Source: Acidobacteriota bacterium (GTDB lineage: Bacteria; Acidobacteriota; Blastocatellia; Pyrinomonadales; Pyrinomonadaceae). From it: a DNA stretch of 12,340 nt. Location of the stretch: contig JAIVJP010000341.1 in NCBI GenBank assembly GCA_020199975.1, positions 1 through 12,340 on the forward strand, given 5' to 3'. Of this stretch, positions 6,147 to 12,340 are shown one piece after another; positions within the stretch are counted from its first letter, which is position 1; each line of letters begins with the position of its first letter. A model generated the notes under the pieces. It was not told where the DNA came from and made no database searches. It worked only from the letters and a program-made list of their open reading frames with translations. A program made the position numbers and the translations under genes.

Positions 6147-7467
6147 GAGCCACACGCTCTCGCCTGATATTTAACGCTCTCTCTTCGTTCTTCTCCGCTG
6201 CCAGCGGCTTTGCCGGGCGGCGGCGCGCGGTGGCGACCGCGTCGAGGTTGGCCACCCCTTCGATCTGCGTCATGCTCGTGACGTTGAAGAAGAGAGCGCC
6301 ATCCAGCCAGTCGTACGCCTGCCCATCGCGGCTATGAATCGCAAACGAAATCGAATACTGGTCAACTCCGAGCCAGCAGTTAAACGCGAAGCTAACCTCC
6401 AATCCCTCGCCGCGTCTCACCGAGCCAAACTCGATCTGCTGCTCTTTCGTGTTAGTCCCATAGGCGTGTATACCGTGACGGTTGCGAATAAGAAAGCCAA
6501 CCACGGGTTCGTCCACGTCGCGGTGGAAGCGGGCGATCACGCGCACCTCTAAAGGCTCGCCAGTTTCGCTAACCTCGACGCGCCGATGGGCGGCGTCAGT
6601 GAGTTCGCCGCCCACGATCTCGGCGCTGCCATCTCCGTGACGATAAGTGTAACTGAGAGGCGCGAGGCTTTCGTCAGGGGGCACAGAATCCGCGGAAGAC
6701 GTGCTTGCTGACGTCTCCGCATCATACGCCTCCTCGCGCTCCATAATGATCTTCTGATAACGGTTGAGCACGTCGGGGGGGTTGCCGTCTGCGATTACAC
6801 GTCCGGCATTCAAAAGAATTGCCCGAGTGCACAAGGCGCGCACTGCCGCTGCGTCATGAGAAACGAAGAGTACCGTTCTACCATGCTCCTGAAGGTCCTT
6901 GATGCGACGCAGGCATCGATGCTGAAAGACCGCATCGCCGACAGCCAGCGCTTCGTCAACGATGAGAATGTCAGGCTCGACGCTCGCTGCGATGGCGAAC
7001 GCCAGGCGTACATACATGCCGCTCGAATAAGTCTTGACGGACTGATGAATGAAGGGACCGATCTCCGCGAAACGCTCGATCTGTGGGAGTAAGGCTTCTG
7101 TTTCGCTGCGCGAAAAACCCATTAACCCGGCATTCATGAAAACATTCTCAATTCCTGTAAATTCGAAATTGAAACCCGCGCCGAGTTCAAGCAGGGCGGC
7201 AATGCGGCCTTCGTGCCACACGTTTCCGTGACTAGGTTCGAGCGTTCCGGTCATTATCTGGAGGAGTGTTGATTTGCCGCTGCCATTTGGGCCGATGATG
7301 CCCGTGGTGGTACCTGCTTCAATCTCAAAACCGATATCTTTAAGAGCCCAGAATTCGCGATGTCGCTTCCAGCGGCCGCGCGTAAGCATCTCCTTCAGGC
7401 GATCGTTCGGCCTGTCATAGATGCGATACACTTTGGAAACGCCTTCAACGCGGAGTGCGGGGCTCAT
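6139..7467 (-). CDS. wzt: Wzt-like ABC transporter ATPase with C-terminal carbohydrate-binding-like domain
   Basis: 442 residues from the ATG at 7467-7465; a TTG at 7497 gives ten more, but MSPALRVEGVSKVYRIY fits the family start. The nucleotide-binding domain (1-245) has Walker A GPNGSGKST (59-67), LLELGAGFNFEFTGIENV (92-109, typical of Wzt/TagH-type exporters), the ABC signature YSSGM (148-152), Walker B ILIVDEA (167-173) and the switch histidine in FVSHD (201-205). A linker rich in S, E and A (245-268) leads to a beta-rich C-terminal domain (270-400) of the Wzt type, which in O-antigen systems recognises the modified non-reducing end of the finished chain before export. It is the first cluster gene in this window, and its stop overlaps the coiled-coil gene. 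The partner permease is not present here. No Shine-Dalgarno is evident. Confidence 0.92.
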   Translation of the reverse strand: MSPALRVEGVSKVYRIYDRPNDRLKEMLTRGRWKRHREFWALKDIGFEIEAGTTTGIIGPNGSGKSTLLQIMTGTLEPSHGNVWHEGRIAALLELGAGFNFEFTGIENVFMNAGLMGFSRSETEALLPQIERFAEIGPFIHQSVKTYSSGMYVRLAFAIAASVEPDILIVDEALAVGDAVFQHRCLRRIKDLQEHGRTVLFVSHDAAAVRALCTRAILLNAGRVIADGNPPDVLNRYQKIIMEREEAYDAETSASTSSADSVPPDESLAPLSYTYRHGDGSAEIVGGELTDAAHRRVEVSETGEPLEVRVIARFHRDVDEPVVGFLIRNRHGIHAYGTNTKEQQIEFGSVRRGEGLEVSFAFNCWLGVDQYSISFAIHSRDGQAYDWLDGALFFNVTSMTQIEGVANLDAVATARRRPAKPLAAEKNEERALNIRRERVAHG

Positions 7468-7571
7468 ATTGTTGAAACGATAACTGTTCTGGGCCAAGCG
7501 GTAAAGTCAGGGGAGCCACGCCGCAGGGGCGCTCAAGCCGTCCAGCCTTAGAGGGTTGTTCGCGTGCATGC

Positions 7572-7601
7572 TTGCGATTACCCGCTTGTTCTGCGTAAAA
7601 T
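7572..7601 (+). promoter_or_regulatory. Candidate sigma70-type promoter in divergent spacer
   Basis: TTGCGA (7572-7577), an 18-nt spacer and TAAAAT (7596-7601) lie about 125 nt upstream of the propeller-protein start, within the 259-nt region between the divergent ATPase and propeller genes (7468-7726). The rest of that region holds no recognisable operator or gene, and no clear promoter for the minus-strand cluster was found. The match is only moderate and could be chance. Confidence 0.25.
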
Positions 7602-7716
7602 GGCGCTTCTTTTGAGTGCCCGGTGTTAAGGAATAATTCTACGAACTTCACCAAGCACGTACTGCTGCTCAGGCTCCCATGGGCATCTAATCTGCTCGTA
7701 TCTACGTCTTTATTTC

Positions 7717-7722
7717 GGAGGG
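7717..7722 (+). promoter_or_regulatory. Ribosome binding site GGAGGG
   Basis: A strong Shine-Dalgarno sequence four nucleotides before the GTG at 7727. It decides that start and stands out because the other genes here lack one. Confidence 0.75.
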
Positions 7723-7726
7723 TTTT

Positions 7727-9004
7727 GTGAAGCAAGCCTCTTATTCGTTGTCTGCCATGATCGTGCTTGCACTCGCCGGTGGCGGGTTTTCTTCGAGTTG
7801 GGCCCAGACGCCGAGCGCTACGCCGGATCCATTCCTCATTCAATTGACCTCGTCACCAAGCGGATTTAGGACGACTGCAAACGACATCACAACTAATGGC
7901 AGATTGGTGGTGTTCGAATCTAACGGCGATCTTGCGACTGATAGATCTGAGGCTCGCAATAATTCCGATGGTAATCGAGAAATCTTCATAGCTGATTATG
8001 CCCAGCGCCGCATTTTTCAAATAACGAACACCAAAAACGTTCCCAAGCCATCAGCCAGTCCGACTCCGACACCAACTCCCAGCCCGGCGCCAAGTCCCAC
8101 GCCGACTCCGGGTCCTACGCCAGCTGATCCAGCACAGATTCAGATTGAGATCAGTAACAACCGTCCCATGATCAGTCTGGAGCCGGCGCTGAATGCGAGC
8201 AACCAACGCGTCTACACCATCGCTTTTAGTTCAAACGCGCCAGATCCGGCTAACTTTAACGGGGTAGATACCGGTGGCGCTCTGGCCGCAGATGGAAATC
8301 AGGAAATCTGGATCTACCAGGTACCCGCTATTACCGACGTAGATCTTACAAGCGGCGCCAATCTGCCGATTGTGACTTTGTCTGGTGGAGCATTTACAAA
8401 GATTACTGATACTCCCGCAACCCTGCTTCCCACTCCCGGAGCTACTGGAGTTGCACCACAGGTGGCGGACGACAACCGCGATGCGACGATTTCCGATGAC
8501 GGCAATCGCATCGCATTTGTTTCCACAGGCAATCTGGTTCCGTCGGCGGGGAATGCCGACAGAAACCCGGAACTCTTCTTCTACAATCGGCAGACATCCG
8601 CTTTCACGCAAGCGACAATTACTCAAAGTACTGGTGGCGTACGACCGTTTTTGGTGTTTCAACAGAATCCGTCTCTCTCATCGGACGGCTCCGTTGTGGC
8701 CTTTCTTTCGACTGCGAATCTCGCCGGAAATAACGACGACGGCAACGGCCGGGGAAATCTGGAAATCTACTTGGCCAGTTATAACGGAGCCGCGGTTAGT
8801 AATGTTCGCCAGGCTACACGCACCAGGGACGAAACCAGATTGGTAAATTCACTCCACCCCGGTCGTCGATTGAGCCGCGATGGATCCCTGATCGCTTTGG
8901 AGTCACTGGCTGCCGATCCCAAGGCAAATAGCGCGACCAATGAAGCTGCGCACGCTATCTTTGGCCACGCTCATCTTTGCCTCGGCTTTGAACTTCAAAC
9001 CTGA
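7727..9004 (+). CDS. Secreted TolB/PD40-like beta-propeller protein, 5' part of a probably frameshifted gene
   Basis: GTG start with a good ribosome binding site. Residues 1-26 are a signal peptide (MKQASYSLSAMIVLALAGG, cleavage near SWA/QT). After it come beta-propeller blades with the pattern S-x-D-G-x-x-I-A-F-x-S-x-x-N-L then D-x-N-x-E-I-F: EIFIAD (85-90), EIWIYQ (193-198), NRIAFVSTGNL (260-270) with ELFFYN (282-287), SVVAFLSTANL (322-332) with LEIYLA (345-350), and SLIALESLAADP (387-398). A PT/PS-rich linker (106-136) interrupts the early blades. The last 15 or so residues (HAIFGHAHLCLGFELQT) do not fit the repeat; the next blade reappears in another frame at about 8964. The full product is probably one extracytoplasmic protein spanning 7727-10085. 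The function is unknown; propellers of this type bind proteins or glycans. Confidence 0.8.
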   Translation: MKQASYSLSAMIVLALAGGGFSSSWAQTPSATPDPFLIQLTSSPSGFRTTANDITTNGRLVVFESNGDLATDRSEARNNSDGNREIFIADYAQRRIFQITNTKNVPKPSASPTPTPTPSPAPSPTPTPGPTPADPAQIQIEISNNRPMISLEPALNASNQRVYTIAFSSNAPDPANFNGVDTGGALAADGNQEIWIYQVPAITDVDLTSGANLPIVTLSGGAFTKITDTPATLLPTPGATGVAPQVADDNRDATISDDGNRIAFVSTGNLVPSAGNADRNPELFFYNRQTSAFTQATITQSTGGVRPFLVFQQNPSLSSDGSVVAFLSTANLAGNNDDGNGRGNLEIYLASYNGAAVSNVRQATRTRDETRLVNSLHPGRRLSRDGSLIALESLAADPKANSATNEAAHAIFGHAHLCLGFELQT

Positions 9005-10085
9005 TGGAACGTTCCCAGCTGCGGACCAGGCCAGCACGGGTTTGAATCCAAGTACGGTGACGCAGATATTTGCGACGCAGGCTGCTGCCACGCCCGCAAA
9101 CACATTCGCGCGGCTTTCAAAGCATCCCGCTCTGACTGGGAACGATCTCTTCGTTGGTGTACGCCCCTTGGCGAGCGATAGCCGTCAGAGACTTGCATAC
9201 AGCCATGGTGGAGCGGAACTCGGTACTGGTAACTCTGATAAGTCAGTCGAAGCTTTCTACCTGTTGAGTCCGCCGGTAACTTCGGAATTATCCGCGCACT
9301 TCTCGGTCTTTACTGGCGCCAGTGAATTTCCGCTGCCGACTCCGGAAGCCAGCCCGAGCCCAAGCCCCACCCCGAGCCCTTCACCCGGCACCATTACGGG
9401 TCTGGCGCCCGGCGAACTAGGCATTGTGCGAACGACGGTTGAGTTCGCGCCCTCGGATCAAACGGCCAGTGGGGGTTCAGAAACATTGCGAAGTCCAGCC
9501 TTGCCGGTGGAACTCAATGGCGTGTCTGTTTCAGTAAACGGCGCCGCCGCGGGACTCTACTTCGTGGGGAGTACCTCAAAGCAGATCAATTTCGTAGTGC
9601 CGCTGGGATCTGCTCCGGGAGTCGCCACCTTGGTAGTTAACAGCAGGTTGAATGGCGGCACGCAGCTTCGTGGCCTCCTGCAAATTGTACCTGCGCAGCC
9701 TGACCTCTTTAGTGTTGGGGGACGCGCCGCGATTGTGAATGTAACCAATCCCCTTGCTCGGACCGGTGAACCCTTCACTGTGACTTCGATGGATGGCAGT
9801 GGAATGACGGTGCCCACGGTACTGGAAATTACTCTGACTGGAGTCAGAGGAGTGACTCCAGCCGAGGTCAAAGTTACTGTTGGAACAACCGACATCACCG
9901 GCGCCTCTATTGTTCTGGTTAAGCCCAATCTGGAGATGCCCGGGTGGGACATCATAAATTTCATGCTACCGGCATCATTAGCCAACTCGCCAGACGTCCC
10001 GGTCATTGTGACGGTCACCAGGGGCACTTCTATTTTTTCGAGCAGACCGGCGGCTACGGCGCCTCTTATCACCATCAGTCCGTAG
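8940..10085 (+). CDS. TIGR03437-domain protein, likely 3' part of the frameshifted propeller gene
   Basis: An open frame of 381 codons. Its nominal ATG gives MKLRTLSLATLIFASALNF, which mimics a signal peptide, but ATLIFASALNFKPDG matches the strand and loop of a propeller blade and no ribosome binding site precedes the ATG. Real coding in this frame probably starts near 8964 as the continuation of the upstream gene. Residues 10-110 complete the propeller (TQIFAT, LAYSHGGAELGTG, EAFYLLSPP). A PSPSPT linker lies at 133-150. Residues 152-265 (GLAPGELGIVR, LNGVSVSVNGAAAGLYFVG, KQINFVVPLG) and 280-381 (ITLTGVRGVTPAEV, WDIINFMLPASLA) are beta-sandwich modules of the TIGR03437 type, abundant in Acidobacteriota secreted proteins. 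Stop TAG at 10083-10085. Confidence 0.78.
   Translation: MKLRTLSLATLIFASALNFKPDGTFPAADQASTGLNPSTVTQIFATQAAATPANTFARLSKHPALTGNDLFVGVRPLASDSRQRLAYSHGGAELGTGNSDKSVEAFYLLSPPVTSELSAHFSVFTGASEFPLPTPEASPSPSPTPSPSPGTITGLAPGELGIVRTTVEFAPSDQTASGGSETLRSPALPVELNGVSVSVNGAAAGLYFVGSTSKQINFVVPLGSAPGVATLVVNSRLNGGTQLRGLLQIVPAQPDLFSVGGRAAIVNVTNPLARTGEPFTVTSMDGSGMTVPTVLEITLTGVRGVTPAEVKVTVGTTDITGASIVLVKPNLEMPGWDIINFMLPASLANSPDVPVIVTVTRGTSIFSSRPAATAPLITISP
9838..9861. repeat. Perfect 9-bp inverted repeat inside coding sequence
   Basis: CTGGAGTCA, loop GAGGAG, TGACTCCAG: a perfect hairpin with a 6-nt loop within the second TIGR03437-like module (coding TGVRGVTPA). It contains GGAGTCA and TGACTCC, the same heptamer word as the spacer array at 3621-3711. 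Confidence 0.6.
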
Positions 10086-10195
10086 TTCACGACTGCCGAG
10101 GAAATGTTAGTATTGTTCCCGACTTGGGCCCGCCCAAAGCCGTCGGTCACGTCCTGGCAGTTCTTATCTTGAAAGTTGCGTCGTGGACTTCTCGA

Positions 10196-12340
10196 GTGCG
10201 ACCTCCGAACTCAATTCTGGCAGTGTTGATCCTGGCATGCATCGCGCCGGTTCGGTCATTTGCGTCTGACTTTCCCGACTTGCTCGACTTCGCCGGTAGT
10301 CCTGCACAGCAGCGGACAAAGTGGTCGACCAAGACTATCCAGGTTAGTTTATCGACGTCCCTCACCTCGCCTGCGTCAGCTGTGACTCCAGACAGCGATA
10401 TTATAGGCGCTGTTCATCGAGCACTTAGTCGCTGGTCCACCGCTGCGAATATCAGATTCGAAGAAGTCTCGTCGAAGGTGCAGTCCATCAGTCCGGTGAG
10501 CGGGGGCGATGGAATAAACTTGATAACGATTGCAGAGACAGCCGAGAATCTGGCTATCTTCGGACGTGGCCACAATCCTGCGCGCACTCGCGTGTTCTAC
10601 GATCCGGAGACAGGAGAGATCGTCGAGGCGGACATCGTCATTAATCCGCATCCTATTGGCGCTGACACCACGCTGCTTCAGTTCTCAACCGACGGCACGC
10701 CCGGTACGTATGATCTTGAATCGACTCTCATGCACGAGATTGGCCATTTTCTTGGTCTGGATCATTCAAACGTAATTGGCTCGACCATGCAGGCTCATCA
10801 GGGTGTGAACGGAACCTACAAACTGCCCGCGTTTACCGAACGCACGTTGAGCGAAGACGATCGGACCAGAGTGCTTAGCCTATACGGCTCTTCGGAGGGT
10901 CTGAGTGCGATCGAAGGGAAGCTGACCAACAGCACGTTGGGAGGCCCGCCAGTTCCGTTGCACGGGGCTCATGTTTGGGTTGAGGAGAGCGACTCCGGCC
11001 GCGTCGTCGCCAGCGGCATTACTTCCGCAAACGGCAACTATCGCATCGAGAGTATTCCAGTCGGTCAATATCGCGTGCTAACTGAGTATCTCGATGCTCT
11101 AGTCGCAACGGAAGTCTCCTCAGGCAGCGTGGCAATGAACCCTGCGAACCCTACCCGCGCGCAGCGAGCTTTTCGAAGCGTCGAACTTCGCAACCGGGTG
11201 CGTCTGCGCGCGGATGCAACTACCAGGATCAACTTTGTTATGGTGCCGCCGCAAAGTGGGCCACCCATTCTTAAACCTCGTCTCCTGGGAACGAATGGCG
11301 ATCTTTCAGCAACGCCTCTGCCCGCGGAAGCCGGCAAGAAACTGACCATCTATGTAGGCGGCGAAGGCGTTGATCAAGTGCCGATTAATGGCATCTCCGT
11401 GACGTCGCCCTTTATGACCATTGATCCGGATAGTCTAACGCTGCAGCAATTCGGAACCCCGTTTCCGGTAATCGGATTTGATGTGACAGTTGCGGCCCAT
11501 GCTTCCTTTGGCGATTACAGCGTTCGGCTCCAGTCCAACTCTGGCGAAGTCGCATATCTCCCGGGTGGGCTCACAATCGATCCGGGGGTGAACTCCGCTG
11601 GAGCAAATCCGGCCGACGATTCGCGATTCTTCATCAGCCAACACTATCGAGACTTTCTCGGCCGCGAACCAACCGCGGTGCGCGCTAACAAGTGGATAAT
11701 TGAACTTGGGAATTGCGGGTCAGACGCTGACTGCGCTCGTGGTCGTCGCGTTGATGTTTCTGCGGGTTTCGTCGAGGTCGAATTTCTGGAGACCTGGTCT
11801 TTCATCTTTCGCGTCTACAAAGCCGCGCTCGGCCGTCGCCCAACTCTTTCTGAATTCAATAGCGACCGGCTCCAAATCGTGACTGACCCTGAGGCCAGGG
11901 AAAACAGCAAACGCGCTTTCACGAAGGTTTTTGTGGTTCGTCAGGAATTTCTCGACAAATACGCGACCAGTGTGAAAGCCGATAAATTTTTGGATCAGTT
12001 GATGTCTTCGGTGATGCAAACCTCGGAAGTGGATCTCTCCTCGAAGCGTGGGAATCTGGCGGCTTTGTACGATGGCAGCACCACAGGACGAGCCGAGATC
12101 ATCCAGAGACTGGCCGACCATCCGGCTTTCGCGAAGAGAGAGAGTTCGAAGGCCTTTGTATTGGCCCAGTATTTTGGCTATCTCCGAAGGGAGCCTGACG
12201 AAAGTGGCTACAACTTCTGGCTAAGCACTCTCGATGGTCGAACTGGATCTGACTCAGCCGCCCACCGGGCGATGGTCTGCGCCTTCATCACTTCGGCTGA
12301 ATACCGATCCCGCTTTGGAATGTACGTCACACACAAAGGA
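10196..12340 (+). CDS. Secreted matrixin-like zinc metalloprotease with carboxypeptidase-regulatory-like and DUF4214 domains, cut by window edge
   Basis: Open for 715 codons to the right edge without a stop. The GTG at 10196 gives a signal peptide (MRPPNSILAVLILACIAPVRSFA, then SDF); a TTG at 10169 would add nine residues, and neither has a clear ribosome binding site. The metzincin signature HEIGHFLGLDH (180-190) has all three zinc histidines and the catalytic Glu181, with Met-turn STM at 196-198, so it should be an active protease. Residues about 236-300 (GKLTN, VASGITSANGNYRIESIPVGQYR) are a carboxypeptidase regulatory-like beta fold. Residues about 355-465 look like an Ig-like module. From about 474 the DUF4214 region shows HYRDFLGREP, CGSDADCARGRRVDVSAGF and FRVYKAALGRRPT, and a further unit begins near 650 (LAQYFGYLRREPDESGYNFW). 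It follows the propeller gene by about 110 nt on the same strand. Substrate unknown. Confidence 0.88.
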   Translation, partial: MRPPNSILAVLILACIAPVRSFASDFPDLLDFAGSPAQQRTKWSTKTIQVSLSTSLTSPASAVTPDSDIIGAVHRALSRWSTAANIRFEEVSSKVQSISPVSGGDGINLITIAETAENLAIFGRGHNPARTRVFYDPETGEIVEADIVINPHPIGADTTLLQFSTDGTPGTYDLESTLMHEIGHFLGLDHSNVIGSTMQAHQGVNGTYKLPAFTERTLSEDDRTRVLSLYGSSEGLSAIEGKLTNSTLGGPPVPLHGAHVWVEESDSGRVVASGITSANGNYRIESIPVGQYRVLTEYLDALVATEVSSGSVAMNPANPTRAQRAFRSVELRNRVRLRADATTRINFVMVPPQSGPPILKPRLLGTNGDLSATPLPAEAGKKLTIYVGGEGVDQVPINGISVTSPFMTIDPDSLTLQQFGTPFPVIGFDVTVAAHASFGDYSVRLQSNSGEVAYLPGGLTIDPGVNSAGANPADDSRFFISQHYRDFLGREPTAVRANKWIIELGNCGSDADCARGRRVDVSAGFVEVEFLETWSFIFRVYKAALGRRPTLSEFNSDRLQIVTDPEARENSKRAFTKVFVVRQEFLDKYATSVKADKFLDQLMSSVMQTSEVDLSSKRGNLAALYDGSTTGRAEIIQRLADHPAFAKRESSKAFVLAQYFGYLRREPDESGYNFWLSTLDGRTGSDSAAHRAMVCAFITSAEYRSRFGMYVTHKG

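Noticed and set aside
7445..7843. 132-codon minus-strand open frame across the divergent spacer
   Set aside because: It overlaps both the Wzt start and the propeller signal peptide, and has biased R/S/P-rich composition without motifs.
8940..9000. Signal peptide of an independent secreted protein (MKLRTLSLATLIFASA)
   Set aside because: The segment fits a propeller blade continuing from the upstream gene, and no ribosome binding site precedes the ATG.
10124..10140. Terminator hairpin after the propeller gene (TTGGG/CCCAA)
   Set aside because: The stem is only 5 bp with a 4-nt loop and no T-run follows.
9557..10150. 197-codon minus-strand open frame
   Set aside because: It is antisense to the TIGR03437-like modules, low in complexity, and has no domain motif; a shadow of the plus-strand gene.
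11720..12121. 133-codon minus-strand open frame
   Set aside because: Antisense to the DUF4214 region, whose motifs are clear on the plus strand.

Overview
The window looks like a chromosomal segment of an Acidobacteriota bacterium, probably class Blastocatellia. This is inferred from family content. The secreted proteins carry TIGR03437-type modules ('Solibacter' C-terminal domain) and an acidobacterial-style DUF4214 region. They also carry PT/PS-rich linkers and TolB-like propeller blades, and intergenic spaces hold tandem heptamers. No rRNA, tRNA, CRISPR array or insertion sequence was seen.

Left part (1-7467), all on the minus strand: a surface-polysaccharide cluster. In transcription order it holds a Wzt-type ABC ATPase with a C-terminal carbohydrate-binding-like domain (6139-7467) and a coiled-coil protein overlapping it by 8 nt (5382-6146). 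Next come a SAM methyltransferase with a C-terminal beta-rich module (3887-5134) and a GT4 glycosyltransferase (2559-3611). A roughly 780-nt stretch with at most one small hypothetical gene follows. The cluster then continues with a PIG-V-like membrane mannosyltransferase (504-1778) and a second glycosyltransferase that runs off the left edge (1-466). The ATPase, coiled coil and methyltransferase suggest ABC-dependent glycan export in which a capping methyltransferase plus a coiled coil sets chain length, as in WbdD/Wzt systems but with the parts on separate genes. The permease (Wzm) is not in the window.

Right part (7727-12340), on the plus strand and divergent from the cluster: secreted proteins. 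A signal-peptide propeller protein (7727-9004) continues in another frame as 8940-10085, which carries TIGR03437-like modules. The two are most likely one gene broken by a frameshifting deletion. A large secreted matrixin-like metalloprotease with a carboxypeptidase-regulatory-like domain and a DUF4214 region (10196 to beyond the right edge) follows.

Most striking is the non-coding structure. Two spacers of the glycan cluster are filled with oppositely oriented tandem 7-bp repeats. One arm starts at or just after a stop codon and the other lies 9-12 nt before the next start codon, so the transcript could fold stop and start together. Two genes (the methyltransferase and the propeller protein) also appear to have lost about 90-115 nt internally.
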